DNA of 64,000 nt from Psychroserpens burtonensis DSM 12212 (GTDB lineage: Bacteria; Bacteroidota; Bacteroidia; Flavobacteriales; Flavobacteriaceae), in assembly GCF_000425305.1 (NCBI RefSeq), contig NZ_KE384346.1, forward strand, positions 217,851 to 281,850, given 5' to 3'. Shown in pieces: positions 25,122-35,457 of the stretch; position 1 is the first letter of the stretch; each line of letters begins with the position of its first letter. Position numbers and translations under genes: made by a program. A model generated the notes under the pieces. It saw only the letters and a list, made by a program, of their open reading frames with translations, did no database searches and was not told the origin of the DNA.

Positions 25122-27182
25122 TTAATTTTGCGGCATTAAATTTAATAAATTTTGAAGAACACGTTGCGATTCTTCAATATAAATATCGGTTTTAATATCC
25201 TTTAAAATGGCTTGATTAATTGTTTTTTTGTCGTCATTATAACTGATGATTTCCTTGGTGTATTCTGTATTTTTAACTGTAAATCTTGCACTATGATTTT
25301 CAAGAGGTGTATTGATTGTGTTCCATTGGTTTTTATACCTTATCATTTCGCTATAGACATTGTCTAAAGTCAATGGATACTCAGTGTCTAGTTCAAAATA
25401 GTTTTTTATAATTAATTTATTCAGACGTTTAAGAGCATTAAAAGTAGCATCATTATCGATACGTGATAAGCTTTTTTTCTTTAATTGCTCAATAGGGAGT
25501 TTCTTGAGTTTTGGAAAATTTTGAATACCAGCAATAGAATCATTTTTAAGTGCATATGCTATAAACTCTTCTTGAGTATTAAAACCATCATAAAGATTTG
25601 GTAATATAATATCTGGAATGACTCCTTGTGCTTGGTGGCTTTTGCCCGTAACGCGATAAAATTTCTCTACAGTCATTTTAGAAAACCCTAAAGCTTCATT
25701 CGTGTCTATAGGGATAATTACTTGGGCAGAGGCTTTGCCATGTGTTGCAGAGCCAATCATTACAGCGCGATTATAATCTTGCATAGATGCAGCAAAAAAC
25801 TCAGATGCTGATGCACTATAATTATTAACCAAAACAACTATGGGTTTTGTGAATAAAGCACCTCTATTCATATCGTTAATAGTGTAGGTCTCGCCATTTG
25901 AGTATCTCAAAATAGAGAGTGGTCCTCTATTAATAAACATGCCAGAAAGATCTGCAGCTTCTTTCATGGAACCACCGCCATTAAATCGTAAATCAAGAAT
26001 TAAGCCTGCAATGTTTTCTTTTTGAAGCTTGTATAATTCTTTAGCGACATCATTCGCTAAACCTAACCCGTTAGGTGATTCTAAATCCGAATAAAAACTA
26101 GGAATACTAATATAACCAACTTTAGATTTGTCTTCTATAATATAACCAAAGACTGTGTTTTCTTCTGTTTTTGTCTTGGTTTTTGTGAGCTCAATGTTTT
26201 GAAGTGTCCCGTTTTGCTTTTTAATTTTAAACGTTATGGTATTATGGTTTTGGTCACTTGTAAATGCTAACACATCTTCGTCAGAAACACAATAGGTTTC
26301 CAAAGTTTTCATGTTTGTTGATAGTGATTTAATCACATCATTAACTTCAATATCTACATTATTAAAAGCGGCACTTCCAGGAGTGATGTGAACAATAATA
26401 ATATCGCCATCATCATTTTTTGAAGTAATTATTCCGAAAGATAATTGATCATTGGACAGGGCGTTTACAAACATTTCTTTTTCCGAAGCATTAAAAAAAG
26501 AGGAATTAGGATCTTGATAGTGTAAATAAGCATTTAAAAAGGCTTCCTTCACAAAATTATCAACGCTTCCTAATCTATTTTTGAGCTCTTCGAGTTTGCA
26601 TAATTCTTTTTGAATTACCTTAGGTTTTAAAGCGCTTTCAAGAGCTTTGAAGTCATTTTTAATATGTTCTAATACCGAATCATTTTCAACAAGTGTGTAT
26701 AAAATATTATAGCGTAAACGTTTACTCCAGTAGTTTTTTAGTGCTTCATCATTGTTAAAATATTTAAAGGTAGTTTCTGGTTTGAATATCAGAGTATCTT
26801 TTCCTGTATAGTCAAAATCTTCGGTTTCTATATTAGAAATTACACGTTTAGTGTCTTCAAGACGTGCAGATAGGATGGTTGTATAGTTGTTGATAAACTC
26901 ACAACTCCCTGTATTGATATAGTCATCTAATGTGAACCGATCATGTTCAAATTGAGCTACATCACTTTTTGTAAACAAGCGTTTGTCTTCATCCAAACTG
27001 TTTAAAAACAAATCAAAAACGTGCGTGGATAAACTATCATCAACAACTTTTGGTTGGTAATGGTTGATCTTAATAGTTCTTTTCAGTGCTATGATTTGGT
27101 CACAAAACAACCCGTTGTTTTGACCGTAGCCAAAAAAAGAAACTAAAGACAACAGTAAAACAAAATATGAACTTTTTAGCAT
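25122..27182 (-). CDS. Carboxy-terminal processing protease Prc/Tsp-like (S41A)
   Basis: 686 aa, periplasmic, signal peptide ending near GYG (about 20). The large N-terminal Tsp region (LDEDKRLFTKSDVAQFEHD, about 58-76) is followed by a PDZ domain (about 240-320), the S41 core (SKVGYISIPSFY, AGLILDLRFNGGGSM, VNNYSASASEFFA; the Ser of SASASE is the expected nucleophile) and a C-terminal DUF3340-like region ending DIYIEESQRVLQNL. It degrades or trims envelope proteins from the C-terminus. Length matches Bacteroidota Prc proteins. It differs from the smaller S41 lipoprotein at 15.7 kb. Confidence 0.93.
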   Translation of the reverse strand: MLKSSYFVLLLSLVSFFGYGQNNGLFCDQIIALKRTIKINHYQPKVVDDSLSTHVFDLFLNSLDEDKRLFTKSDVAQFEHDRFTLDDYINTGSCEFINNYTTILSARLEDTKRVISNIETEDFDYTGKDTLIFKPETTFKYFNNDEALKNYWSKRLRYNILYTLVENDSVLEHIKNDFKALESALKPKVIQKELCKLEELKNRLGSVDNFVKEAFLNAYLHYQDPNSSFFNASEKEMFVNALSNDQLSFGIITSKNDDGDIIIVHITPGSAAFNNVDIEVNDVIKSLSTNMKTLETYCVSDEDVLAFTSDQNHNTITFKIKKQNGTLQNIELTKTKTKTEENTVFGYIIEDKSKVGYISIPSFYSDLESPNGLGLANDVAKELYKLQKENIAGLILDLRFNGGGSMKEAADLSGMFINRGPLSILRYSNGETYTINDMNRGALFTKPIVVLVNNYSASASEFFAASMQDYNRAVMIGSATHGKASAQVIIPIDTNEALGFSKMTVEKFYRVTGKSHQAQGVIPDIILPNLYDGFNTQEEFIAYALKNDSIAGIQNFPKLKKLPIEQLKKKSLSRIDNDATFNALKRLNKLIIKNYFELDTEYPLTLDNVYSEMIRYKNQWNTINTPLENHSARFTVKNTEYTKEIISYNDDKKTINQAILKDIKTDIYIEESQRVLQNLLNLMPQN

Positions 27183-27235
27183 AAATGTTTATATAGTGCG
27201 CACTCTAGAATGAAATAATAACTAAGGATTCGTGC

Positions 27236-27526
27236 CTACTCTTCAACCTCTACGATGGCTTCAATAGCATCTGCTAGTTTAAAGTCTTTTTCTGTAACAC
27301 CGTTTTCGTCATGTGTAGATAATGAGATTTTAAGCATATTGTAAACATTTGTCCAGTCTGGATGGTGACCTTGAGCTTCACATTCAAACGCAATTCTACT
27401 CATTGCACTAAAGCAATCTTTAAAATTATCAAATTCAAACTCTGCGTATAATGTATTATTTCTATGTTCCCAATCAGGGAAGCGAAGTAATCGTTTTTCT
27501 ATATTTTCATCTGTTAATAAACCCAT
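27236..27526 (-). CDS. 4a-hydroxytetrahydrobiopterin dehydratase (pterin-4a-carbinolamine dehydratase)
   Basis: 96 aa. The short PCD fold is recognised from FPDWEHRNNTLYAEFEFDNF, the active-site stretch CEAQGHHPDWTNVYN and LSTHDENGVTEKDFKLA. It dehydrates 4a-hydroxytetrahydropterin so that the cofactor of phenylalanine hydroxylase can be recycled. No hydroxylase gene is adjacent. The His-His-Pro motif with the preceding His-like region is intact, so the enzyme should be active. Confidence 0.95.
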   Translation of the reverse strand: MGLLTDENIEKRLLRFPDWEHRNNTLYAEFEFDNFKDCFSAMSRIAFECEAQGHHPDWTNVYNMLKISLSTHDENGVTEKDFKLADAIEAIVEVEE

Positions 27527-27632
27527 AACTTTATTTTTTACTTAAAAGTAACGTATTTTTACTGTAAAATAAAAGTTATTGAGCTTTCAAATTATTAAAA
27601 AAGACAAACACATTGTTTTTTATCGTAAAGTT

Positions 27633-28481
27633 TTATTTCGTTAGGTCTTCAAGCACCTCTGTACTTGTGATTTCTAAATGTTTTGGGAGTTTGTTGAATT
27701 TTGGTAAAACTGCTAAATAACGATCCTCATTGGTGGTGTACACATGTTTGTAAAGCACCTCGTTTTTTGATGTAATTTGTTCAACAATATCTTTAAAATA
27801 ATCATCATGATGCACTAAATCTGTGCTTCCCAAATGAAAAATTCCATATTTATCTTGGTTGATAATGTAATGAATTTGTTGCGTCAATTTTGAGTCTGTG
27901 GTCACATTCATTATGATATTCGGGAAAATTTCAATCGCAGTTTTATTTTGTAAATGCTGCTTTAATTCTTTTAGTCGTGGTGATTGAGAACCCAAAACCA
28001 TGGGTAATCTTACGATCGCTACTTTTTTCTTCGGAAGACGTAGTAACATGTTTTCAATCTTAATTTTAAAATGACCATAGATGCTTCCGCTCAAGGTTTT
28101 ATCCAATTCATAGCTAGGATATTTACTGTACGCATCAAATACATTTGCAGAGGATAAGAAAATGAGTTTGCAATTGTGTTCTACAAGATATTCGGCAATA
28201 TGTTGATGAGCGATGGTTTGTGCTCTGAATTCGCCACGTAAACAAGAAATGATAATAGTAGGCTTTGTCGCTTTTAAAACCTCATAAACATCATCTTCTT
28301 CAACATTATATTGAAAAAACTGATGGTTGTCTTCAAATATTTTTTTCGGAATACGGTACGTGCCAAACGTCCTAAAGTAACCCAAAAGCTCTTTGTAAAT
28401 GGCATTACCTATAAATCCGCTAGCACCTAAAATTAAGATGCGATGTTTGCTCGAATATTCCTTCATTAAATCTGTCTTCAA
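27633..28481 (-). CDS. NAD-dependent epimerase / RmlD-like SDR protein
   Basis: 282 aa. The N-terminal Rossmann motif ILGASGFIGNAIYKELLGY (about 16-34) has the GxxGxxG pattern. A Ser-Ala-Asn stretch (FLSSANVFDAY) and Tyr-x3-Lys-like region (YGHFKIKIENML) follow, as in extended SDR proteins that act on sugar nucleotides. Binding segment IVRLPMVLGSQSPRLKEL is RmlD-like. Substrate unknown; there is no sugar-nucleotide cluster here. Confidence 0.82.
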   Translation of the reverse strand: MKTDLMKEYSSKHRILILGASGFIGNAIYKELLGYFRTFGTYRIPKKIFEDNHQFFQYNVEEDDVYEVLKATKPTIIISCLRGEFRAQTIAHQHIAEYLVEHNCKLIFLSSANVFDAYSKYPSYELDKTLSGSIYGHFKIKIENMLLRLPKKKVAIVRLPMVLGSQSPRLKELKQHLQNKTAIEIFPNIIMNVTTDSKLTQQIHYIINQDKYGIFHLGSTDLVHHDDYFKDIVEQITSKNEVLYKHVYTTNEDRYLAVLPKFNKLPKHLEITSTEVLEDLTK

Positions 28482-28668
28482 TCTAATTTAAACCCATTGC
28501 GTAGTTTGGTCAGATTTTGACAATAGTGCCTAAATTTTAAAAGTATTATCTCCAAAATCCTTATTTTATTCTCTAGTTCCAAAATTTCTGGAAAGGAAAA
28601 AAATAAAGTTTTGTGACTATTAAGTTTAATTGTTATCAAAATGTACGACGAGTTTTTATTAGAATATT

Positions 28669-29739
28669 TTAGCCCTTATAAAAAGGTAATTTAATCACAG
28701 TTGCTGGAACTGTGTTTTTACGAATTTGAATATGTAATTTGGTGCCAACCGCTGTTAAAATTGTCGGTACATAACCCATGCCAATACCTTTACCCAAACT
28801 TGGAGACATGGTTCCCGATGTTACGTTACCAATCGTTTTTCCGCTAGAATCAACAATATCATAACCTTGACGTGGTATGCCACGTTCATCTATTTCAAAC
28901 GCCACTAATTTACGTTCTGGTCCACGGCGTTTTTGATCTTCTAAAGCTTCAGAGTTTATAAACTTTTTTGAGAACTTTGTAATCCAGCCTAAACCCGCTT
29001 CAATAGGTGAGGTGGTGTCGTTGATATCATTTCCGTAGAGACAAAAACCCATTTCTAAACGCAGTGTATCACGAGCAGCTAATCCAATAGGTTTTGCACC
29101 AGCCTCAGTTACTTTATCCCAAATTTGCTGTACTTCATTGTTCTTGCAGTAGATTTCAAATCCGCCACTTCCGGTATAGCCAGTCGCCGAAATAATCACA
29201 TTCTCAATACCCGCAAAGTCTCCAACTACAAAGTTGTAAAATTTAATCTCTGCAAGGTTATGGCTTGATAAGCTTTGCATGGCTTCAACCGCCTTAGGGC
29301 CTTGAATGGCTAGTAACGAATAGTCTTCGCTTAAATCGCGCATCCTTGCACCAACATCATTTTTAGAAGAAATCCAGTTCCAGTCTTTTTCAATATTACT
29401 AGCATTAACAACCAGTAGATAGCTTTCTTCCTTAATTTTATAAATGAGGAGATCATCTACAATGCCGCCATCATCATTAGGTAAACAGCTATATTGCGCT
29501 TTGCCAATTGTTAATTTTGACGCATCATTACTGCCTACTTTTTGAATTAAATCTAACGCATGAGGACCTTCAATTAAAAACTCTCCCATATGCGATACAT
29601 CAAATACGCCAACACCAGTTCGTACCGCTTCGTGTTCTACATTGATACCATCATATTGTACTGGCATATTATATCCTGCAAAAGGCACCATTTTGGCACC
29701 AAGCGCTTCGTGAGTTGCTGTTAAGGCTGTATTTTTCAT
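28669..29739 (-). CDS. gcvT: Aminomethyltransferase, glycine cleavage T protein
   Basis: 356 aa from the ATG at 29737-29739; a TTG one codon further upstream is not needed. The N-terminus [20 protein letters not shown] and folate-binding [16 protein letters not shown] are typical, with the catalytic Asp region [16 protein letters not shown] and the C-terminal beta-barrel start [15 protein letters not shown]. It moves the aminomethyl group from lipoyl-H protein to tetrahydrofolate, releasing ammonia. gcvH and gcvP are elsewhere, as is common in this phylum. I looked for a glycine riboswitch upstream and saw none. Confidence 0.97.
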   Translation of the reverse strand: MKNTALTATHEALGAKMVPFAGYNMPVQYDGINVEHEAVRTGVGVFDVSHMGEFLIEGPHALDLIQKVGSNDASKLTIGKAQYSCLPNDDGGIVDDLLIYKIKEESYLLVVNASNIEKDWNWISSKNDVGARMRDLSEDYSLLAIQGPKAVEAMQSLSSHNLAEIKFYNFVVGDFAGIENVIISATGYTGSGGFEIYCKNNEVQQIWDKVTEAGAKPIGLAARDTLRLEMGFCLYGNDINDTTSPIEAGLGWITKFSKKFINSEALEDQKRRGPERKLVAFEIDERGIPRQGYDIVDSSGKTIGNVTSGTMSPSLGKGIGMGYVPTILTAVGTKLHIQIRKNTVPATVIKLPFYKG

Positions 29740-29944
29740 CAAAAAAGTAGTTTAGGTTTCCGTAAAATGGAAAACGCTTTGTTAATTGTTTTATTAAAGA
29801 ATTGAACCACAAATGTATCGAAAAATATTTGTTCTTTAGACTGTGCTTCGGCATAAAAACAGATTATAAATATGTTAATATTAAAATAATTTTTTAAGAA
29901 TAAGGAGATAATCATTAATTTTAAATGTTTAAAAACTGAACCTC

Positions 29945-31423
29945 ATGAGACTTTTATTTACAATACTTATTACACTGATTTTTTCCTTCTTAAGTAGGGC
30001 CCAAAACGGAACACCAGAAGATTATCTAAGTAAAGAATTCCATAAAGAGCGACGTGATGCTCTACGTGCAAATATGCCAGCCAATAGTGTTGCTGTATTT
30101 TTTGCAAACCCAGTTCGTAATCGTGCCAATGATGTCGAATATGTCTATCATCAAGATCCTAACTTTTATTACCTCACTGGTTATAAGGAGCCTCATGCTG
30201 TTTTAGTGGTTTTCTCTGAAAGTCAGTACACTTCCGAAGGAAGTAGCATTAATGAAAAACTTTATGTGCAACAACGAAATACTCAGGCAGAACAGTGGAC
30301 AGGTCGCAGATTGGGAACTGAAGGTGCAAAGGCAGAGCTAGGATTTGATAATGCCTACAATGGCAATGAATTTTTAGATTCTAATATCGATTTCGCTTCT
30401 TTTGACAAAGTGATGTACGAAGATTTTAGAGATGATTATAGAGATACGAGAGATGAAGCCGACCTATATGATTTGGTGCAGTCGTTTAAAACGCAAATAA
30501 AACTTATTAATAATTATACGATTGAAAATAAAACGGAGGTTATTGAAGTGGAGGCTAATGCTAATATGGAAGCAGAAACTGTAAAAACAGATACTAGAAC
30601 CTTGTCACGGTTAATGGCAGGATTACGAGAAATAAAAACTACCGATGAGTTGGTGTTACTTAAAAAAGCAGTACGGATTTCTGCCATGGGACAACGTGAA
30701 ATTATGAAAGCGATGCATCCAGGAATGTCTGAAATCGAAGTGCAAGGTGTTCATGAATATATCTACAAAAAATACGGAAGCGAATATGAAGGCTATCCAA
30801 GTATTGTTGGTGCAGGGAATAATGGTTGCGTGCTGCATTACATCGAGAATTCTAAAATGAAAGTAGAAAATGATCTTGTCCTTATGGATTTAGGTGCAGA
30901 GTATCATGGCTATACAGCAGATGTGACGCGAACAATTCCTGCAAACGGGAAATTTAGTGACGCGCAAAAAGCTATTTATGATATTGTCTATGACGCCCAA
31001 GAAGCGGGTATAAAAGCAACCGTTATTGGCAATACGATGCAGTCTCCAGATGCTGCAGCACGAGCAGTGGTGTATCAAGGTTTAATTGATTTAGGGATTG
31101 CGAAAAACGCAACAGATGCGAGACAATATTTCCCTCACGGTACATCGCATCACATTGGTTTAGATGTTCATGATCCAGGAACGTATGGACAGTTACAAGC
31201 TAATATGGTGATTACGGTAGAACCAGGAATTTACATCCCAATGGGGAGCGATTGTGACCCAAAATGGCATGGTATTGCTGTACGTATTGAAGATGATATT
31301 TTGATTACAGAAAACGGACCCATAAATTTATCTGCGGAAGCGCCTCGCACCTCTTCGGAAATTGAAAAGTTGATGACAAAGAAGAGTGTTTTGAATGGGT
31401 TGGAATTGCCCGATTTGGATTAG
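29945..31423 (+). CDS. Exported Xaa-Pro aminopeptidase (aminopeptidase P, M24B)
   Basis: 492 aa. A signal peptide ends near SRAQ (about 19), so it works in the periplasm or outside. The aminopeptidase P N-terminal domain (about 30-175) is followed by the pita-bread domain. Metal ligands are all present: Asp in LVLMDLGAEYHGYTADVTRT (two Asp), His in FPHGTSHHIGLDVHD, Glu in TVEPGIYIP and Glu in VRIEDDILIT. It removes N-terminal residues before proline, probably in peptide scavenging. It is followed by a degraded hairpin repeat. Confidence 0.94.
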   Translation: MRLLFTILITLIFSFLSRAQNGTPEDYLSKEFHKERRDALRANMPANSVAVFFANPVRNRANDVEYVYHQDPNFYYLTGYKEPHAVLVVFSESQYTSEGSSINEKLYVQQRNTQAEQWTGRRLGTEGAKAELGFDNAYNGNEFLDSNIDFASFDKVMYEDFRDDYRDTRDEADLYDLVQSFKTQIKLINNYTIENKTEVIEVEANANMEAETVKTDTRTLSRLMAGLREIKTTDELVLLKKAVRISAMGQREIMKAMHPGMSEIEVQGVHEYIYKKYGSEYEGYPSIVGAGNNGCVLHYIENSKMKVENDLVLMDLGAEYHGYTADVTRTIPANGKFSDAQKAIYDIVYDAQEAGIKATVIGNTMQSPDAAARAVVYQGLIDLGIAKNATDARQYFPHGTSHHIGLDVHDPGTYGQLQANMVITVEPGIYIPMGSDCDPKWHGIAVRIEDDILITENGPINLSAEAPRTSSEIEKLMTKKSVLNGLELPDLD

Positions 31424-31560
31424 GAATTGCTACGAAGGCAGGGATCTCTATGGAGTTAGAGAAACAACATTGGTTAAATTAACACATTCAGTAATTCTGT
31501 CTCCACTGCTTATATTGGTGTTTTTTACCGATATTTGTTGGTGGAAAACACCAACAACGG
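31424..31560. repeat. Degraded single copy of the composite hairpin repeat
   Basis: After the aminopeptidase stop come a decayed ATTCCTGC palindrome (about 31424-31445), a 7-bp hairpin TATTGGT/ACCGATA and a perfect 9-bp hairpin TTGTTGGTG/CACCAACAA (31535-31557). Order and spacing mirror 23763-23989, so both are copies of one dispersed element. Confidence 0.7.
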
Positions 31561-31662
31561 CCGAAATATTTTCTTTTATATTTCATTTCTTAAATTTCGG
31601 GTAATGTCCTTGGGTCTAATCAGTTTAATTAAATTGACTTTTTTTACAACCATAAACAAGAG

Positions 31663-32193
31663 TTATTGAATTATAATCTCTGAAATTAAATGTGCAGCTT
31701 CTTTATTATGGTCTGCAATAAAGTTATTTGCAGCAATATGCAGTTTAGCTATTTCTATTGTTTTATTTGTTGAGCTTTCCGATATATTTAAATCTAAATC
31801 AAATATAATAACGCGTTCCCTTTCTTTGGTCGCATCAAAATTTTTCATGTTTGAGGTTTCAAGAAAACAAACAATATCATAATTTAATTTGTCATATTTC
31901 TTGTTTGGGATTCTTTTTAAATCAAATTCAAAAGGTTTAAATTCAGATGACATCTCATAATTAAAGTCAACGGCACTAGTAGATTTTCTTAGCTTTCGCT
32001 TTATCTTTCTGGCTAAATCCAAATAAAAATGAATGTAGTGTGTGTCATCTTCAATTACAAATAATACTGATTTTGATGACGTGACTTTTTTAACTGTATT
32101 GTTTTCTATTAGTTTAACACCAATCTCTAAATCTTGTGAAAAACTAAATAATGAGGAGCATAAGACTATTGTAAATAAGTAAAGTTTTTTCAT
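31663..32193 (-). CDS. Exported protein of unknown function
   Basis: 176 aa with a clear signal peptide (MKKLYLFTIVLCSSLFSFSQ). The mature part is a mixed alpha/beta domain (LIENNTVKKVTSSKSVLFVI, FKPFEFDLKRIPNKKYDKLN, ISESSTNKTIEIAKLHIAAN) without a motif I recognise. It lies 28 bases downstream of a small lipoprotein on the same strand, so the two are probably cotranscribed. Confidence 0.7.
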   Translation of the reverse strand: MKKLYLFTIVLCSSLFSFSQDLEIGVKLIENNTVKKVTSSKSVLFVIEDDTHYIHFYLDLARKIKRKLRKSTSAVDFNYEMSSEFKPFEFDLKRIPNKKYDKLNYDIVCFLETSNMKNFDATKERERVIIFDLDLNISESSTNKTIEIAKLHIAANNFIADHNKEAAHLISEIIIQ

Positions 32194-32221
32194 AAATAGG
32201 CCACAATTTAACTAGTCAAAG

Positions 32222-32650
32222 CTAGTCAATTATAGACTCACATCCAGTATAACGAATCAAAAGGTTGTCATTATCATCTTGAGAAACATCAAAAGAAACG
32301 CCTTTAAATTCAGCATTAAAACGACCTTTGCCTTTCGTGTTCACAATTTCTGAGAAAGTTTTATCTTCATGATCAATGTGCATCACAGCTTGAGCGCATA
32401 AATTATCATTTTGCACATAAAACACCAAATAATGCTTTTGGTCTTTTTCTACATAATCTGATAACCAAAATCTAAGATTATCTTCTCCAACGATTTCAAT
32501 TTGATGAACCACTTCTCTTTGATATACTTTGCTGAGAACCCCGTTATTTAGAAAGACAGGATTGTCTGTTTCACAAGATGATCTATCACATGAGTACAAA
32601 GACGATAGGAGTAAAGCGCTAAGCATACATTTTGAGATTGTTGGATTCAT
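32222..32650 (-). CDS. Small cysteine-containing lipoprotein
   Basis: 142 aa. Lipobox ending LYSC (Cys21) is followed by DRSSCET, so a second Cys lies five residues on. The mature part is beta-rich (VYQREVVHQIEIVGEDNLRF, HYLVFYVQNDNLCAQAVMHI, GVSFDVSQDDNDNLLIRYTG) with two more Cys, allowing two disulfides. Family not recognised. It is 46 bases downstream of thrC on the same strand, but its link to threonine synthesis is doubtful. Confidence 0.7.
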   Translation of the reverse strand: MNPTISKCMLSALLLSSLYSCDRSSCETDNPVFLNNGVLSKVYQREVVHQIEIVGEDNLRFWLSDYVEKDQKHYLVFYVQNDNLCAQAVMHIDHEDKTFSEIVNTKGKGRFNAEFKGVSFDVSQDDNDNLLIRYTGCESIID

Positions 32651-32696
32651 CTGGTTGTATTTGTTATTGTAGTAAGGCTAACGTAATTGTGTCTTT

Positions 32697-33995
32697 CTAA
32701 ATTGTACCCAACAAAAAGGCCTTCAATCCTTCATAATCTGAAATCTGTAAAGCGACTTTCTCTTTACCCATTACCGCTTCAATTTGAGGTGGTAAAGCAA
32801 CTGTAGTTTTAATTACGTCTTCAACTACATCTAAAAACTTAGTTGGATGCGCTGTTTCTAAAAATACACAGTGTGCATTTGGGTTGGTCTTCAAATGATC
32901 TTTACAGCCTAAGTAACCAATAGCGCCATGAGGATCTGAAACGTAATTATAGCGTTCGTAAATCTCTAGAAGTGCTGTTTTTGTCTCATCGTCTGTATAA
33001 CTAAAAGAAGATAAATTGGCTTGTAAGCGCTCAAAGTCATTATTGTAAATCTCTTGAATGCGTATAAAATTACTTGGGTTTCCAACATCCATAGCATTAC
33101 TAATGGTGGGTACAGATGGTTTGGGATTGTAATGTTCTGTTTCTAAATATTCTGTAACTACATTATTTGCATTATTAGAGGCGATAAAATGTTTGACCGG
33201 TAATCCTAATTGTTGCGCTACCATTCCTGCGCAGATATTTCCGAAGTTACCACTAGGAATAGAAAACACAATGGCATCATGTTGATTGTGCAATTGCTTA
33301 TAAGCAAACATGAAATAGAAGAGTTGTGGTAACCAACGCGCCACGTTGATAGAATTAGCAGATGTTAATTGCATTTTACTAGTCAATTGGGCATCTAAAA
33401 ATGCTCTTTTAACCATGTCTTGACAATCGTCAAACACACCATCAACTTCTAAAGCAGTAATATTTTGACCAAGCGTTGTTAGTTGTTTTTCTTGAATATC
33501 ACTCACTTTCCCAGAAGGATATAATATTACAACATTCACACCTTTAACTCCTAGAAACCCATTGGCAACAGCACCTCCTGTATCTCCAGAAGTAGCAACT
33601 AAAACCGTCACTTCATTGGTGTTATTTTTATTAAAATAAGCTAAACATCGAGCCATAAAACGAGCGCCAACATCCTTAAAAGCCATCGTTGGTCCATGAA
33701 ATAACTCCAATGTTGAGATCTTATCATCCAGTTTCACAACTGGAAAATCAAACGACAACGTCTCTTCAACAATCGTTTTTAAAATGTCTTCTGGAATTTC
33801 TGGACTTACAAATTGTTTAATCGCTTCAAAGGCAATTTCAGGATACGATTTACTATCAATATCTTCAAAAAATGAGACAGGTAACGGCTTTATTTCCCTC
33901 GGAAAATATAAACCTCTATCTGGCGCAAGTCCTTTGATAACTGCGTTTTCGAAATTCGTATCTGGTGCTTTTCTATTAAGACTATAGTAATTCAT
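32697..33995 (-). CDS. thrC: Threonine synthase
   Basis: 432 aa. PLP enzyme converting O-phosphohomoserine to threonine. The PLP lysine is in LFHGPTMAFKDVGARFMARC (about 103-122), the phosphate-binding loop in VATSGDTGGAV (about 133-143), and SIPSGNFGNICAG lies near 240. The N-terminus MNYYSLNRKAPDTNF is that of the long (class I) type. It is the last gene of thrA-thrB-thrC, but 391 bases separate it from thrB. Confidence 0.96.
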   Translation of the reverse strand: MNYYSLNRKAPDTNFENAVIKGLAPDRGLYFPREIKPLPVSFFEDIDSKSYPEIAFEAIKQFVSPEIPEDILKTIVEETLSFDFPVVKLDDKISTLELFHGPTMAFKDVGARFMARCLAYFNKNNTNEVTVLVATSGDTGGAVANGFLGVKGVNVVILYPSGKVSDIQEKQLTTLGQNITALEVDGVFDDCQDMVKRAFLDAQLTSKMQLTSANSINVARWLPQLFYFMFAYKQLHNQHDAIVFSIPSGNFGNICAGMVAQQLGLPVKHFIASNNANNVVTEYLETEHYNPKPSVPTISNAMDVGNPSNFIRIQEIYNNDFERLQANLSSFSYTDDETKTALLEIYERYNYVSDPHGAIGYLGCKDHLKTNPNAHCVFLETAHPTKFLDVVEDVIKTTVALPPQIEAVMGKEKVALQISDYEGLKAFLLGTI

Positions 33996-34386
33996 AATTG
34001 TAAGACCGAAGACTGAAGACCGAAGCTTAAATTGTGCTTCGATTTTAAGTTTCGGATTTTTATTTTAATTTTTTTCTAAAGGCAATCATCATATTCATTA
34101 GTGAATGGGATTGTAAATAAAATGAATCGAAACGCTCGATTTTAATATAACTTGATCGTTTTGCTTTAAATAAACAGGTCACGACTTCTGCTAAATCCAT
34201 TATTTTTTGTCAAATAATCAATTTTTCAAACTTGAATGTATTCATAATGTCAGTTGTTTTATTGTCTCATTAAAAATCTAATTCTGTCTAGCTTCACCGC
34301 CTGTTATTGGTCATTATTTTTTTCTCTCTTCCGTCCACTTTTTCCATCTGAGTAATTCGGTTTTCGGTCATCCGTATTTGGTCCTT
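33996..34386. other. Long thrB-thrC gap with low-complexity text and a 46-codon remnant
   Basis: Begins with tandem-like GACCGAAGACTGAAGACCGAAG (about 34003-34024). A minus-strand ORF at 34060-34200 encodes 46 residues (MDLAEVVTCLFKAKRSSYIK to MIAFRKKLK); it resembles the edge of a helical protein and is either a small gene or a remnant. Beyond it, up to thrB, I see no gene, terminator or promoter match. Confidence 0.35.
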
Positions 34387-35310
34387 TTAGCCAATAATCT
34401 TAACCCCTTCCGTATTAATCTTCGACACGTAAACTACAAACGGAATCCCAGTTTTAGAGTACACCTTTTTAATGGCTTTAGCTACACTTTTAGCATTCCT
34501 ATGTCCGTAGCATAAATTAAAAATTGAGGGTCCAGATCCTGAAATCCCACAACCTAAAGCGCCATTGTCAAGTGCAGTTTGTCTAATCACATCAAAGTGT
34601 GGAATCAGTTTACTGCGATGAGGTTCTACCACAACATCTGTCAATGATCTACTTAATAATTTATAATCACTGGTGTGCAAGGCGTGCACCAAGCTCCCAA
34701 CATTTGACCATTGGGTAATGGCATCTTGTAATGGGATCTGCTTGGGAAGAATTGCTCTAGACTCTGACGTCTTTACTTCAATTTGAGGATGAATAATCAC
34801 TGCAAATAGATCTTTTGGTGTTGGTAATTGCAACACCTCAAGAGGTGCAACAGACTTAACTAATGTGAAACCGCCAAAAATAGCAGGAGCAATATTATCT
34901 GCATGCTCACATTGACTCGCCAGAGCTTCGCCTTTCATAGCAAAGTTGGTGAGTTGTGTTTTGTTATAAGGTTGTCCTAGAAGTTCGTTCATCCCAAAAA
35001 CACTACCAACAGCACTAGCTGAACTACTGCCAATACCACTTCCTGGTTTTATGTTTTTGTAGATTTCGATTTCAAATCCGTAATCTGGTTGTGCATCTTC
35101 AAATAATGCTAATGCAGAAACCCCAGCCACATTGTTTTCGGCTTCAAAGGGTAAATCGTAACCTTCAATTCTAGTGATATGAATGCCTTTTTTATCGGTT
35201 TTTCTAATGACCATTTCATCGCCAATAGTGTCTAGGCAAAACCCGAGAACATCGAATCCGCAAGAGACATTGGCAACTGTTGCTGGAGAGAAAATTTTTA
35301 TCTCGTTCAT
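34387..35310 (-). CDS. thrB: Homoserine kinase
   Basis: 307 aa GHMP kinase. The N-terminal IFSPATVANVSCGFDVLGFC and the ATP-binding loop PGSGIGSSSASAVGS (about 92-106) are diagnostic, and the C-terminal GCGISGSGPSIFNLCYG closes the fold. It phosphorylates homoserine to O-phosphohomoserine for ThrC. It lies 170 bases downstream of thrA, in the pathway order thrA-thrB-thrC. Confidence 0.96.
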   Translation of the reverse strand: MNEIKIFSPATVANVSCGFDVLGFCLDTIGDEMVIRKTDKKGIHITRIEGYDLPFEAENNVAGVSALALFEDAQPDYGFEIEIYKNIKPGSGIGSSSASAVGSVFGMNELLGQPYNKTQLTNFAMKGEALASQCEHADNIAPAIFGGFTLVKSVAPLEVLQLPTPKDLFAVIIHPQIEVKTSESRAILPKQIPLQDAITQWSNVGSLVHALHTSDYKLLSRSLTDVVVEPHRSKLIPHFDVIRQTALDNGALGCGISGSGPSIFNLCYGHRNAKSVAKAIKKVYSKTGIPFVVYVSKINTEGVKIIG

Positions 35311-35384
35311 ATATTATTTTCCGCAATTGCGAACTCGTTTAGTTTCTGTTTTTCCGAAGAAAACGTATTTATTTTTATTCCCGT

Positions 35385-35457
35385 CCGAGTAAGCACTGCA
35401 TACTGGGACCGAAAACTATTTACTTCTTTGTTTCCATTCGAGTAAGCATTGCAAACT
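35385..35457. repeat. Short direct repeat in the thrA-thrB gap
   Basis: TCCGAGTAAGCACTGCATACTG near 35385 recurs as TTCGAGTAAGCATTGCAAACTG near 35438, a period of 53 bases. It is followed by CTGCAAACTGAATACTGAAAA, similar low-complexity text to that in the thrB-thrC gap. Confidence 0.6.

Noticed and set aside
29740..29944. Glycine riboswitch upstream of gcvT
   Set aside because: No conserved glycine-riboswitch core seen; only AT-rich DNA.
31395..31604. Plus-strand ORF overlapping the aminopeptidase end
   Set aside because: It runs through the degraded hairpin repeat and shares no coding texture with neighbours.
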